DNA of 52,947 bases from Serratia sp. M24T3. GTDB lineage: Bacteria; Pseudomonadota; Gammaproteobacteria; Enterobacterales; Enterobacteriaceae. Location of the stretch: contig NZ_AJHJ01000033.1 of the NCBI RefSeq assembly GCF_000257645.1, positions 1 to 52,947 of the forward strand, read 5' to 3'. Numbering within the stretch: position 1 is the stretch's first letter; each line of letters opens with the position of its first letter. The position numbers were made by a program, and so were the translations under genes. The notes beneath the pieces are model-generated. The model did no database searches. It saw only the letters and a list, made by a program, of their open reading frames with translations, and was not told the DNA's origin. This document shows positions 1 to 11,503 of the stretch, piece by piece.

Positions 1-830
1 TTGGCATCCATTTTTTTAGTTACCACGAATGCGCTTTCATAGGAGTTATAAGACATACGAGCATTATTTTTTGGCTTACTGGTTTTATCACTCTCTTTTA
101 CTTCGAATCGAATATCGAGATTTTCTGTTTCTACACTATTATGCCGCAGCGCTCGATACATCTGGTCGATAGTGTCATCAATGCTTAGCTGGCAGTCACT
201 AGCAAAATTATAGGCTTGCCTGATGATGACGTTGTAGTGATGAGTGTTGGAAGCGGTGCGGATCTCCGTATTAACCAACAGATTTATCTTTGGTTCAACG
301 ATTAAGGTATCTTTGTCTTGATGAACAATGATGTTGTTTTTACTCATCAGTGCGCGCTTTTCTTCAAAGCTATTGATTTTTTTATAAGCCTCGCTCTGAT
401 AAAGAAAATTAAATCTTGTTTCTAACTTAGCGTTGCTGTTAATAAATATAACCTCCTCCCTGGGCGCTAAAATTTCCCGAGCAACAAAAATGTCAGGCTT
501 TGGCGCGGATTTTTCCAGACGACTAAAATTATTGATTGAGCCAATCGGTATCTGGAACATCATTCTATTAATGGCTGCGTTAAGCCGTTTGCTATTATGG
601 TTAGAATATTTACTTAAATGCTCTTGTAAATCCTTTAACTTGGCTAAAGCTATTGGATCATATTGTAATTCTTTTTTAAGACCCAGCTTACCGAGTAAAC
701 TAGTAGGTTTGTTTTTTGAAACTGAAACATGGTTGATATATTTTATTATGTTTTTTTCGGTTCTTGTGTCAGCAGCTCGATCAAATAAAATGCTTGATTG
801 AATTGCTGCACTGCCCATTATAGCTTTCAT
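1..830 (-). CDS. Unknown protein, C-terminus cut off by window edge; paralogue of the next gene
   Basis: A reading frame opens at an ATG (complement of 828-830) and runs leftward without a stop to the window edge, giving at least 276 residues. The start follows an AGGG about 9 nt upstream. I recognise no family. The N-terminus is paralogous to the protein at 909-1571: 15 of the first 41 residues are identical without gaps, including S7, S12, I14-L15, T24, K26-N27, K30-Y31-I32, V35 and K39-N40. Similarity seems to continue loosely to about residue 95, and the rest diverges. No signal peptide or membrane segment is evident; the protein is polar and rich in Asn, Lys and Ser. Base composition is clearly more AT-rich than the core genes to the right. 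A shared N-terminus with different C-termini would fit secreted effectors or toxins, but this is only a guess. Confidence 0.72.
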   Translation of the reverse strand, partial: MKAIMGSAAIQSSILFDRAADTRTEKNIIKYINHVSVSKNKPTSLLGKLGLKKELQYDPIALAKLKDLQEHLSKYSNHNSKRLNAAINRMMFQIPIGSINNFSRLEKSAPKPDIFVAREILAPREEVIFINSNAKLETRFNFLYQSEAYKKINSFEEKRALMSKNNIIVHQDKDTLIVEPKINLLVNTEIRTASNTHHYNVIIRQAYNFASDCQLSIDDTIDQMYRALRHNSVETENLDIRFEVKESDKTSKPKNNARMSYNSYESAFVVTKKMDA

Positions 831-908
831 TACATTTCCCTGGATATTGGCAAATTGATTCAGGATCCTAAGTTTTGGCGGTGTTTTTAACTATCATAAA
901 TCGCTGAT

Positions 909-1571
909 TTAAAAGTGTGTGTAGCAATTCCCTTCTTGATCATAAAAAGTGACGCCAAGATGTTTCTTGAGATTCTCATTCCTTGCTGCGGCATATTGCA
1001 TGCGCGGTGAGTCTTCAATGCGGGTTGATTGGGTCTCTGGGATGCTGATTGAATCGTAATATTCTGTTGAACGGCCGTGCTTTTCAATGAGTTTAAAGCT
1101 ATTTTGCAAATTTGAATCGGTTCCGAAAGCCGCTTTAAACAGCTTTTTTGTCAGAGTAGAAGTTGAGTAGGGAATCTTCATTTTTTGGTTTGCCGGATCA
1201 ATCTTTTGCTGATTCAGGTATTCACTGAAGCTATTGCTGCCAACAGATAAATCAGGGTGATATAACGGTTTGAAATCAAGCTTCCTGTTAATTATTCTAT
1301 TAAGGTTTTTGGCTATAGCCTGATTGATTAGAGTATGTTTCTTTTCGCTAAAGTTGGCTTGGCAATGTTTTAGCTCTAACAAATCACTGTGTATTTTAGA
1401 ATAATCAAAAGAGTTATTGTTATTCTTTTTAGAGAATAAACATCGGTTGTTATTTTTAACCGCGCAGACATTCTTTATATATTTATTAACGTTCTTGGTG
1501 GTTGGGTTTTCTTCAATTTTTGTTAATAATATAGCTGAACGTAAAGATAAACTGGCTATGAGTGGTTTCAT
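909..1571 (-). CDS. Unknown 220-residue protein, paralogue of the gene to its left
   Basis: An intact 220-residue frame lies 78 bp upstream of the partial paralogue at 1-830, on the same strand, so the two could be co-transcribed. The first ~40 residues align without gaps to that neighbour (15/41 identical), with the common pattern T-x-K-N-x-x-K-Y-I-x-x-V. The region after residue ~100 does not match it. The protein is basic and Asn/Lys-rich, with no clear signal peptide or membrane helix and no motif I recognise. The ribosome-binding site is poor (AT-rich leader), and codons are AT-rich, which fits recent horizontal acquisition. Function is unknown. Effector, toxin or phage-derived cargo are possibilities without direct support. 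Confidence 0.72.
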   Translation of the reverse strand: MKPLIASLSLRSAILLTKIEENPTTKNVNKYIKNVCAVKNNNRCLFSKKNNNNSFDYSKIHSDLLELKHCQANFSEKKHTLINQAIAKNLNRIINRKLDFKPLYHPDLSVGSNSFSEYLNQQKIDPANQKMKIPYSTSTLTKKLFKAAFGTDSNLQNSFKLIEKHGRSTEYYDSISIPETQSTRIEDSPRMQYAAARNENLKKHLGVTFYDQEGNCYTHF

Positions 1572-1691
1572 TAATTTAGCTTATTAAAGTGGTTGAGTAA
1601 TCCAAGATGATAACTCAATACTGTGGTTTGAAACTGTCAGGAATCGATTATTTTGATTTTTTATTTTAGGCGCTATAGTTGTAGTAATAAT

Positions 1692-1720
1692 AACAAGCAC
1701 GTAATAAATACGTGCCTGTT
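1692..1720 (-). terminator. Hairpin terminator downstream of alx
   Basis: A 12-bp stem with one G-U pair and a 5-nt loop lies 16 bp after the alx stop codon. It is followed on the minus strand by a moderately T-rich stretch. It would separate alx from the AT-rich paralogue genes to the left. Confidence 0.55.
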
Positions 1721-1735
1721 AAGTTTTTATTATTT

Positions 1736-2704
1736 TTATGATTGACGCAGCTTGTCTTTTCTATGATTGACCCAGGCATTGATAATCAACGTCAATGCCA
1801 GAATGCTCGCGACGACGCCGAGAGAAATCCCCACCGGGATATGCACCAGGTCGAGAAGCAACATTTTTGCTCCGATAAAGATCAAAATAACCGCCAACCC
1901 ATACTTAAGCATTGAGAAGCGTTCTGCGACGTTGGCCAACAGAAAATACATGGCGCGCAGGCCGAGGATTGCAAACAGGTTAGACGTTAAAACGATAAAC
2001 GGATCGGTGGTGACGGCAAAAATGGCTGGAATACTGTCGACGGCAAAAATGACGTCGCTCAATTCAACCATGATCAAAACCAGGACCAGCGGAGTAGCAA
2101 AGAGCAGGCCGTTGCGGCGTACAAAGAATTTTTCCCCTGACAGTTCATCGGTCATGCGCAGGTGTCCGCGAAGCCAGCGAATGATTGGTTTGTCACCGAT
2201 TGCGCCGTCATCCTCTTTGGCGATCGCCATTTTTATACCGGTGAAGAGCAGGAAAGCGCCGAACAGGTAGAGGATCCAGCTGAATTCTGCCACTAGCCAA
2301 CTGCCAGCGAAGATCATTCCAGTACGCAGTACAATCGCGCCTAAAACGCCGTAGACTAACACTCGACGCTGCAGGCTTGCTGGCACGCTGAAGTAACTAA
2401 AAAGCATCAGCCATACGAAGACGTTATCGACCGCCAGTGCTTTTTCGATCAGGTAACCGGTCAGAAAAGCCAATGCTTGTTTATCGGCGACTTCGCGGCC
2501 AAATTCGCCGTTCAGATACCACCAGAAAGCAAAGTTAAATAGCAGAGAGAGGCTAACCCACAGTAGAGACCACAGCGCTGCGCTTTTCATGGTAATGGTT
2601 TGCGCGCCTTTACGGCCCTGAAGCAGCATGTCGACTGCCAGCATGACAACCACCACCACGGCAAAAGATCCCCACAGCAGCGGACTTCCCACGGAATTCA
2701 TCAT
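1736..2704 (-). CDS. alx: Alx, TerC-family inner-membrane protein (Mn2+/pH-linked)
   Basis: TerC-family integral membrane protein of 321-322 residues, matching E. coli Alx (YgjT) in length and sequence. About nine hydrophobic segments are visible. The two family signatures are present: [12 protein letters not shown] near residue 90 and [17 protein letters not shown] near residue 215, whose acidic residues lie within membrane segments. In E. coli, Alx is linked to manganese homeostasis and induced at alkaline pH. Two adjacent ATGs are possible; the second (position 2701) matches the E. coli start, and GAGGGG lies 6-9 nt upstream. The leader carries a yybP-ykoY riboswitch, which strongly supports the assignment. 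As in E. coli, ygjR lies upstream on the same strand, but here a glutamine-amidotransferase-like gene intervenes. Confidence 0.95.
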   Translation of the reverse strand: MMNSVGSPLLWGSFAVVVVVMLAVDMLLQGRKGAQTITMKSAALWSLLWVSLSLLFNFAFWWYLNGEFGREVADKQALAFLTGYLIEKALAVDNVFVWLMLFSYFSVPASLQRRVLVYGVLGAIVLRTGMIFAGSWLVAEFSWILYLFGAFLLFTGIKMAIAKEDDGAIGDKPIIRWLRGHLRMTDELSGEKFFVRRNGLLFATPLVLVLIMVELSDVIFAVDSIPAIFAVTTDPFIVLTSNLFAILGLRAMYFLLANVAERFSMLKYGLAVILIFIGAKMLLLDLVHIPVGISLGVVASILALTLIINAWVNHRKDKLRQS

Positions 2705-2724
2705 TATTTACCCCTCAAAAAAGC

Positions 2725-2955
2725 AAAAAAAACGGCTAACGTCAGAAGACGTGTGCCGCTTTTTCAGACTTTTTGTCTGGATTGTAAGCAACCTCGCCTT
2801 CCGGCAAGGTCTCACTCACAACCTGAATATTCTTTTTTATTAACGCGATAACCACGCCAATTGTCTTGAATACTGAATTCGGGTTGCTCGGTAACCGGGT
2901 GATAAAAATCACCGTAATGACGATTAGCCGACTTGGAAGTTACTCCCCTTTGCAT
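2725..2955 (-). promoter_or_regulatory. yybP-ykoY (Mn2+/pH-responsive) riboswitch and expression platform of alx
   Basis: Read on the minus strand, the alx leader has the conserved AAGGGGAGTA element (complement of 2941-2950). Its partner is GAGACCTTGCC followed by GGAAGGCGAGG (complement of about 2795-2814). These are the two conserved halves of the yybP-ykoY aptamer. Downstream, a hairpin at 2733-2758 (CGGC and ACGTC arms pairing with GACGT and GCCG) runs into eight T residues. This terminator-like structure ends about 20 nt before the start codon. In E. coli this element (PRE) controls alx in response to Mn2+ and alkaline pH. Confidence 0.9.
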
Positions 2956-3012
2956 CGACGAAAATAATTCAAAATATTTCTATCGTCAAGCATTTTGTAA
3001 CAAATTTGCCTG

Positions 3013-3759
3013 TTATCCCGCCAGTGCGCGCTGTTTACCAAGAGACTCGACAAAGTTTAGCAATAGACTCTGGCTTAGCGGGGTGTCGCTGATGTTTTGC
3101 AGTTTTCCCTGATAATCAACGCTGTCATCTTCGGCCTGTTGGTCCAGCCACGGTAAATAAGTTTTCATGATTGCCGCACTAAATTCCGGGTGGAACTGGG
3201 TGCTAATCGCATTGGGGCCATAGCGCAGGATCTGATGCGGATCGTGAGCAGATTTTGCCAATACGGTGGCACAGGCGGGCGGCTGCAGCACGGTTTGTAG
3301 ATGAATCAAATTTGCGCTGAAGTGAGCCGGAAGCGTTGAAATTAAAGGATCTTTCGCGGCCTCAGGCAATAATTCTATCGCTTCGGTTCCGACTTCGATT
3401 CCTTGCGGATGATAGCCGACCTCACCACCCAGCGCGTAAGCCATCAGTTGATGACCATAGCAGGCACCCAGCATCGGCAAGTCAATCAGCATGGCCTGAC
3501 GGATCCAGTCGGCGGCGTCTTCGCTCCAGTCCAGATGCTCGGTGACCATGCTGCGTGAGCCCGTGATTACCGCACCAGCGTAATGCTGTGGTGGCTGCGG
3601 GCGTTCACCAGCCTGTAAATCGATGATTACCACCTGCTGACTGTCCATATTCCCCTGGCGAATAAACATCTGCGGAAAGTTGCCGTGCAGCGCGCGGATC
3701 GGCTCGGGTGCCTGGCCGGTTTGCAGAATAAGCAGCGGTTTCAGGTAGGTTTGACTCAT
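3013..3759 (-). CDS. Class I glutamine amidotransferase-like protein (GMP-synthase-like, YfeJ-type)
   Basis: A 248-residue stand-alone class I glutamine amidotransferase (GATase1) domain. The nucleophile elbow G-A-C-Y-G-H places the catalytic cysteine at C100, and the His/Glu pair is H190 and E192 in QFHPE, so the triad is complete. Such enzymes hydrolyse glutamine to feed ammonia to a partner, or act as gamma-glutamyl hydrolases. No synthetase partner is encoded nearby, so the substrate is unknown. It resembles the YfeJ/GMP-synthase-like group. It sits between alx and ygjR, which are closer neighbours in E. coli, so it is an insertion relative to that order. The start follows AAGGAGCC, a good ribosome-binding site. 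Confidence 0.85.
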   Translation of the reverse strand: MSQTYLKPLLILQTGQAPEPIRALHGNFPQMFIRQGNMDSQQVVIIDLQAGERPQPPQHYAGAVITGSRSMVTEHLDWSEDAADWIRQAMLIDLPMLGACYGHQLMAYALGGEVGYHPQGIEVGTEAIELLPEAAKDPLISTLPAHFSANLIHLQTVLQPPACATVLAKSAHDPHQILRYGPNAISTQFHPEFSAAIMKTYLPWLDQQAEDDSVDYQGKLQNISDTPLSQSLLLNFVESLGKQRALAG

Positions 3760-3846
3760 GCTGGCTCCTTACATTTTTTATCGAATGGTTTCATCAACAG
3801 GCTTTTCAGCAGCCTTCAAAAAACAGGTTGTCTATCCGCAGACTGT

Positions 3847-4839
3847 TTATTGATCTGCCGGGAAAACCACGCCGGTCTGACGACGAATTTCAGTCAACAA
3901 TTTAGCGGTAATTCGCGACACTTCCAGTCCCGGATGACCGTAAAACTTGCTGTCTACCAAGGTCGCAAAGGTTTCGGCTTCATAAAGCATACTGTTAATG
4001 TGCTGTGGCTGCGTCAGGTCGAGCATCTGCCCGCCGCGTGGCGTGTAACTCAGGCTTTGACATTCGGCAAGCTTCTCGATGCGCAAAGTACCGTCTTCAC
4101 CCTGTATCTCGCTAGGCAGCCAGGAATCACTCACTTTGGAATGGTTAATCACCACTTCGAAATCGCCATACTGATGATTGCCGTAGCTCAGCAGCACCGT
4201 GCCTTGTGCATCGACACCGCTGGCAAGCAGAGTGGCGGTAGCTATCACCGAATCTGGTTCGCCAAATAGGGCAACGCTGCTCGCCAGGCAGTAATACCCG
4301 ATATCCATAATCGAGCCGTTGGAAAAGGCTGGATTAAAAGTATTTGGATTTTCGCCGTTTAAATAGCGCTGATAACGTGAAGAATATTGGCAATAATTGA
4401 GCACAGCTTTGCGCAAGGTGCCCATGCGGCTGAGGGTGCTTTTTAGATGCAGAAAATTGGGCAGATAAGCCGTTTTAAACGCTTCGAACAGCACCACCTG
4501 ATTTTCTGTAGCGCAGCGGATCATGCGTTCTGCTTCCAACTGATTGGAAGCCAGCGGTTTTTCACAAATCACATGCTTTTGATGACTAAGAAAAAGCAAT
4601 GCCTGCTCGCAATGAAGCGAGTTTGGGCTGGCAATGTAGACTGCGTCAATCTCTTCTGATGCGGCCAGCGCTTCCAGTGAATCAAAATAGTGTTGGACAG
4701 GGTAGTCGTGACCGAGTGCCTTGGCATTTTCCAGCATGCGTGAATAGACTGCCGTAAGCTTGAGTTTGCCGCTTTCATGCGCCGCATCGATAAAGCTTTT
4801 GGTTATCCAGTTGGTGCCCACTACGGCAAAGCGAATCAT
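3847..4839 (-). CDS. ygjR: YgjR, Gfo/Idh/MocA-family oxidoreductase
   Basis: A 330-residue NAD(P)-dependent oxidoreductase of the Gfo/Idh/MocA family. The N-terminal Rossmann fold begins at once (IRFAVVGTNWIT, residues 2-13), and the family motif C-E-K-P-L-A lies near residue 92. The C-terminal alpha/beta domain carries a G-x-x-x-D-I-G-Y-Y segment near residue 175. The substrate is probably a sugar or polyol but cannot be read from sequence. Length and neighbours (ygjP upstream, alx downstream) match E. coli YgjR. The start is preceded by GGGAGTAAACC. Confidence 0.9.
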   Translation of the reverse strand: MIRFAVVGTNWITKSFIDAAHESGKLKLTAVYSRMLENAKALGHDYPVQHYFDSLEALAASEEIDAVYIASPNSLHCEQALLFLSHQKHVICEKPLASNQLEAERMIRCATENQVVLFEAFKTAYLPNFLHLKSTLSRMGTLRKAVLNYCQYSSRYQRYLNGENPNTFNPAFSNGSIMDIGYYCLASSVALFGEPDSVIATATLLASGVDAQGTVLLSYGNHQYGDFEVVINHSKVSDSWLPSEIQGEDGTLRIEKLAECQSLSYTPRGGQMLDLTQPQHINSMLYEAETFATLVDSKFYGHPGLEVSRITAKLLTEIRRQTGVVFPADQ

Positions 4840-4913
4840 GGTTTACTCCCTTTATTATTTTTGTGAGAAAGACCTGAGTAAGTTGTGAAAAAACACTGAT
4901 AAAAATCTGATGA

Positions 4914-5420
4914 TCAGACGTAGAGCTTGCCGAATAAATCAAGATGAGTCAGATACATGCGAGTATCGAACTCGAGCTGATGGTAATCGGGTGTCATATG
5001 ACAGCACAGGCTGTAGAAAGCCTTGTTGTGATCTTTTTCTTTTATATGTGCCAACTCGTGAACCACAATCATACGCAGAAAAGCTTCGGGCGCGCTCTTA
5101 AATACCGTCGCGACGCGGATTTCTGCTTTAGCTTTAAGCTTGCCGCCCTGAATGCGCGAAATGGCGGTGTGTAATCCAAGGGCGTGACGCATGACGTGGA
5201 TTTTGTTGTCGTAAGCCACCTTGCTCAGCGGCGACGAACTGCGCAAATATTGATTCTTCAAGTCGAGCGTATACTGATACAACGCTTTGTCGTTGGTCAG
5301 TTCATGAGGCTCGGGGTAACGACTTAGCAGCACACTGCCAAGACGCTCTTGTTCGATTAGCTGGCGCACCTGAGCTTGAAGATGCTCCGGGTATCCTTGC
5401 AGATAGGTCAATTCTGGCAT
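4914..5420 (-). CDS. ygjP: YgjP, YgjP/M48-type metal-dependent hydrolase
   Basis: A 168-residue protein with a zincin-type motif H-E-L-A-H at residues 121-125 and a further histidine at 131 (H-x-x-x-H-x5-H), typical of the YgjP-like/WLM metallopeptidase group. Length matches E. coli YgjP. There is no signal peptide, so it is likely cytosolic. It is divergent from rlmG and upstream of ygjR, the same order as in E. coli. The physiological substrate is not established. Confidence 0.9.
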   Translation of the reverse strand: MPELTYLQGYPEHLQAQVRQLIEQERLGSVLLSRYPEPHELTNDKALYQYTLDLKNQYLRSSSPLSKVAYDNKIHVMRHALGLHTAISRIQGGKLKAKAEIRVATVFKSAPEAFLRMIVVHELAHIKEKDHNKAFYSLCCHMTPDYHQLEFDTRMYLTHLDLFGKLYV

Positions 5421-5591
5421 AACTGTTTGCTTTGGCTCTCTTTAATGGAGGGAAAAGCCGCACGCAATCTGCCCGAGAACGACCGTCGGGCAGCAAGGTG
5501 TGACAGATAATCCCTTTTTAACTGAAAAAACATTTTACTGATAGCGCAATTTAAGGGATAAACAGCGCAAATTGAAATATGAGGAGGGCCA

Positions 5592-6731
5592 ATGAGCCAT
5601 TTTGAACTGGGTACACTGCAACTTGAGTTGGAACGTTATCCCTTACAGGAAGAGTCCACGACGTTGCAGGCGTGGGAAGCCGCGGACGAATATCTGCTGC
5701 AGACCTTGACCACCGATACACTCAATGGCCGTCCTGTGCTGATCTTTAACGACAGCTTTGGCACCTTAACCTGCGCGCTGCATGAGTTCTCGCCGATTAG
5801 CATTGGTGACTCATTCATGAGCCAGCTGGCGACGCGCTATAACCTGCGCCTGAATGCTCTGGACGATGAAATGGTTACTACCCAGAGCAGTCTCGATCCG
5901 CTGCCGCAGGCACCCGGACTGGTGGTGATTAAAGTCCCTAAAACGCTGGCACTGCTGGAACAACAACTGCGAGCGCTGCGCGAAGTCGTGACACCGGATA
6001 CGCAAATCATCGCCGGTGCCAAGGCGCGCGATATCCATACCTCGACGCTGCAACTGTTTGAAAAAATCCTCGGCACGACCCGTACCAGTCTGGCGTGGAA
6101 GAAAGCGCGCCTGATCCACTGTCAGCCAGAAAATGATCTACAGCCTGCCGAGCCGGTGACCACTGAATGGGCGCTCGACGACAGCGAGCTGCGCATCACC
6201 AATCACGCCAACGTGTTTTCACGCACCGGTCTGGACATCGGCGCACGCTTCTTTATGCAGCATCTGCCGGAAGGCATTGAAGGGCGTATCGCCGATCTCG
6301 GCTGTGGCAACGGCGTTATCGGGATCACCGCGTTGGCGCTGAATCCTGATGCTGAGATGCTGTTTGTCGATGAGTCTTACATGGCGGTGGAATCCAGTCG
6401 CGCCAACGTGGCCAACAACCTGCCGCAGGATCTCGAGCGCTGCGAGTTTGAAGTCAATAACATGCTTTCGGGCGTTGAGCGCGAATCACTGCATGCTGTG
6501 CTTTGCAACCCGCCGTTCCATCAGGGTACAGTTATCAGCGATGACACGGCATGGCGTATGTTCTGCGACGCCAAGCGCTGCCTGCAACCGGGTGGTGAAC
6601 TGCGTATCGTCGGCAACCGCCATCTGGATTACTATCAGAAATTGCGTCGCCTGTTCGGCAACTGCACCACTATTGCGACCAACCAGAAGTTTGTGATTCT
6701 GCGTGCGGTTAAAACCAACGCGGGTTATTAA
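5592..6731 (+). CDS. rlmG: RlmG, 23S rRNA (guanine1835-N2)-methyltransferase
   Basis: A 379-residue SAM-dependent methyltransferase that modifies G1835 of 23S rRNA to m2G. It has the duplicated RsmC/RlmG architecture: a degenerate N-terminal methyltransferase-like half (about 1-180) and a catalytic C-terminal half. The SAM-binding loop D-L-G-C-G-N-G is at 235-241, and the catalytic motif N-P-P-F is at 306-309. It starts after GAGGAGGGCCA, a strong ribosome-binding site. It converges on fadH with only two bases between the stop codons. Confidence 0.96.
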   Translation: MSHFELGTLQLELERYPLQEESTTLQAWEAADEYLLQTLTTDTLNGRPVLIFNDSFGTLTCALHEFSPISIGDSFMSQLATRYNLRLNALDDEMVTTQSSLDPLPQAPGLVVIKVPKTLALLEQQLRALREVVTPDTQIIAGAKARDIHTSTLQLFEKILGTTRTSLAWKKARLIHCQPENDLQPAEPVTTEWALDDSELRITNHANVFSRTGLDIGARFFMQHLPEGIEGRIADLGCGNGVIGITALALNPDAEMLFVDESYMAVESSRANVANNLPQDLERCEFEVNNMLSGVERESLHAVLCNPPFHQGTVISDDTAWRMFCDAKRCLQPGGELRIVGNRHLDYYQKLRRLFGNCTTIATNQKFVILRAVKTNAGY

Positions 6732-6733
6732 TC

Positions 6734-8800
<2,067 letters not shown>

Positions 8801-8913
8801 TTATCACCAAGTGGTCGGATGAGATGAAGTTAACTCTATCGCCATCGCGGTGGCTTTCAAACACAGGCCGCTGCGAATGTGACAGCTATCATAAATTATT
8901 CTGTTAAAGGGGG

Positions 8914-8942
8914 GCCTCTCAAACACGGATGGCTTGAGAGGC
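8914..8942 (-). terminator. Hairpin downstream of bglX
   Basis: A perfect 9-bp inverted repeat (GCCTCTCAA/TTGAGAGGC) lies 9 bp after the bglX stop. The following minus-strand bases are CCCCCTTTAA, a poor U-tract. It is a likely transcript end or 3' stabiliser rather than a textbook terminator. Confidence 0.45.
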
Positions 8943-8951
8943 TGGAGGACA

Positions 8952-11264
8952 TTAAAGCAGCAGGAAGCTGCTTTCTTTGACATTCAATGAGTCCAGTCCG
9001 ATGAATACATTAAATTTACCGGCCTGCGACGCCCATTTAAGCTGATTGTCGAAGAAACGCAGATCTTTCTCTTGCAGAGAAAAGGTTACGCGCTTTTCTT
9101 CACCAGGTCGCAGATAGACTTTCTCGAAACCTTTCAGCTCTTTAATCGGGCGGCTGAGAGAGGCCGTCACATCTTGGGTATAAAGCTGAACGATAGTCGC
9201 ACCGGCAACCTTACCAGTGTTTTTCACCATCACGCTGGCCTGGATATCGCCGGTACGCGAGAGGGTAGTGGAGGACAGGCTGACATCAGAAACGGAGAAA
9301 TCGGTATAACTCAGGCCATAGCCAAACGGGAATAGCGGGCCGTAGGCGGTATCAAAATAACGTGAGGTGTACTTGTCCGGTTTTTGCGGATTGAACGGAC
9401 GGCCAGTGTTGAGTTCACTGTTATAGATAGGGATTTGGCCGACATCGCGCGGGAAAGTCATCGGTAGCTTGCCCGAAGGATTGTAATCGCCAAACAACAC
9501 ATCGGCGATGGCGTGGCCGCCTTCTGTGCCGCTATACCAGGTTTCCAGCATTGCGTTGGAGATGTCGTTTTCCCAGCTCAGGGTCAACGGGCGTCCGTTC
9601 ATCAGCACCAGCACCAGCGGCTTACCGGTGGCTTTCAGAGCTTTGATTAGCGCCTGCTGTGCTTGCGGAATATCGATATTGGTGCGGCTTGAGGCTTCGC
9701 TGGACATGCCCTGAGATTCACCAACCACCGCGACGATGACATCGGCCTGGTCAGCGGTTTTCACCGCTTCGTCAATCATCTGCTGTGGCGTGCGAGGATC
9801 GTTGACGACCGCTTTGTCATAAGAGTTCAGGAAATCGTAAATCGCTTTGTCATTGGTAATATTCGAGCCGCGAGCGTACAGCAAGGTGGCTTTATTGCCG
9901 AGTGCATCCTGCATACCTTTCAGCACGGTAACCGACTGTTTTGCAACGCCTGCAGCCGACCAACTCCCCATCATGTCGCGCTGGCTGTCTGCCAGTGGGC
10001 CAATCAGCGCGATAGTACCTTTCTTTTGTAGCGGTAAAATGTGATGGTCGTTTTTCAACAATACCAGCGTGGTGCGCGCCACTTCCCGCGCTTGTGTACG
10101 ATGCAGACGGCTTTCGGCGTTGGTATTGGCAGGATCACTCGAGGCCGGGCCGAGATGGCGATAAGCATCGGCAAACAGGCCCATATCCCACTTGGCAGTT
10201 AATACATCACGCACTGCGCGGTCGATATCCTGCCGAGAAACTAATCCATCCTTGAGGAGCCCTTTAAGATATTTGCCGTACATGTTGTCGGCCATATCCA
10301 TATCCACCCCGGCTTTCAGTGCCATGGCAGCGGCCTGACGATCGTTTTCGGCGACTCCATGTTTAACCAGCCCGCCAATCGCTCCGTGATCGCTGACTGT
10401 CAGTCCGTGGAATTTCCACTGGTCGCGCAAAATATCCTTCAACAGCCAGGTATTGGAGGTTGCCGGAACGCCGTTGACCGAATTCAGAGCGACCATCACC
10501 CCGCCTGCTCCGGCATCAAGCGCGGCTTTATAAGGCGGCATATAGTCGTTAAACATGCGCGACAGGCTCATATCGACAGTGTTGTATTCACGACCGCCTT
10601 CCACTGCGCCATACAGGGCGTAATGTTTAACGTTAGCCATGATGTTGTCAGGAGCCGAAGGGTCATTGCCCTGATAGCCTTTTACCGTAACGGCAGCCAT
10701 GAGTGAGGTCAGGTAAGTGTCTTCGCCAAAACCTTCCGACACGCGGCCCCAGCGGGGATCGCGGGTGATATCCACCATGGGTGAGAAAGTCATGTTGAGT
10801 CCGTCGGCAGCCGTTTCTTCTGCCGAGATGCGGGCGCTGAGGGCTACTGCATTAATATCCCAGCTGGCGGCCAATCCCAAACTGATGGGGAACACGGTAC
10901 GCTGGCCATGGACAACGTCATAGGCGTAAAACGGTGGGATCTTCAGGCGGCTATACTGCACCTGATCCTGCATGGCGCGAATATCGGGTTTCGTTACCGT
11001 GTTGAACACTCCGCCCACTTTATCGGCGCGAATGTCAGCCATAATCTGTTGTTTTGGATTATCCGGCCCGACGCTGACCAGATTAAGCTGGCCGATCTTT
11101 TCGTCCAATGTCATTTTTTTCATCAGACTGGAGATAAAGGCGTCTCGCTGTTTCACCTGTAATTGGGGAATATTGGCAGAGGCGGGTGTTGATGAAATAT
11201 TTTGAGCATAGAGCGGCGAGCTAAACATCAAAAATGCTGCACTGAGTAAATAATGCTTTTTCAT
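8952..11264 (-). CDS. bglX: BglX, periplasmic beta-glucosidase (GH3)
   Basis: A 770-residue glycoside hydrolase family 3 enzyme that removes glucose from beta-glucosides. The signal peptide covers the first ~20 residues, with cleavage predicted after P-L-Y-A. The N-terminal GH3 barrel is followed by the alpha/beta sandwich and a C-terminal fibronectin-III-like domain. The nucleophile lies in T-V-S-D-H-G-A-I, and the acid/base region is V-V-G-E-S-Q-G-M-S-S-E-A-S. Sequence follows E. coli BglX (765 residues) throughout. The chosen start (ATG complement at 11264) has AGGAT five bases upstream; a longer frame from 11300 would bury the signal peptide. In E. coli this gene lies elsewhere, so its place next to fadH is a rearrangement. 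Confidence 0.95.
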   Translation of the reverse strand: MKKHYLLSAAFLMFSSPLYAQNISSTPASANIPQLQVKQRDAFISSLMKKMTLDEKIGQLNLVSVGPDNPKQQIMADIRADKVGGVFNTVTKPDIRAMQDQVQYSRLKIPPFYAYDVVHGQRTVFPISLGLAASWDINAVALSARISAEETAADGLNMTFSPMVDITRDPRWGRVSEGFGEDTYLTSLMAAVTVKGYQGNDPSAPDNIMANVKHYALYGAVEGGREYNTVDMSLSRMFNDYMPPYKAALDAGAGGVMVALNSVNGVPATSNTWLLKDILRDQWKFHGLTVSDHGAIGGLVKHGVAENDRQAAAMALKAGVDMDMADNMYGKYLKGLLKDGLVSRQDIDRAVRDVLTAKWDMGLFADAYRHLGPASSDPANTNAESRLHRTQAREVARTTLVLLKNDHHILPLQKKGTIALIGPLADSQRDMMGSWSAAGVAKQSVTVLKGMQDALGNKATLLYARGSNITNDKAIYDFLNSYDKAVVNDPRTPQQMIDEAVKTADQADVIVAVVGESQGMSSEASSRTNIDIPQAQQALIKALKATGKPLVLVLMNGRPLTLSWENDISNAMLETWYSGTEGGHAIADVLFGDYNPSGKLPMTFPRDVGQIPIYNSELNTGRPFNPQKPDKYTSRYFDTAYGPLFPFGYGLSYTDFSVSDVSLSSTTLSRTGDIQASVMVKNTGKVAGATIVQLYTQDVTASLSRPIKELKGFEKVYLRPGEEKRVTFSLQEKDLRFFDNQLKWASQAGKFNVFIGLDSLNVKESSFLLL

Positions 11265-11503
11265 TAAATATCCTAGATCTAAACACCGGCCTACCGACAA
11301 AAATACTCAATTATTGCAGGCAAACTTAGAAAGATTTTTTATGGTAATTAGAAGAAGAATTTAATAGGGAGCAGGGGGAATGGCAATGTATATATTGGAT
11401 AAGCATAGGATTAATCACGGTATCACACATTCAGTCGAGTGTTTTGATACCGCAATAGTCTGGCAATAGCGGGAATAGCTAAGTGACGCGTCAGAGGTTT
11501 GCG

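Noticed and set aside
5469-5493. Perfect 8-bp hairpin CTGCCCGA/TCGGGCAG between ygjP and rlmG
   Set aside because: It lies between divergent genes and has no U-tract, so it is not a terminator; an operator role cannot be supported.
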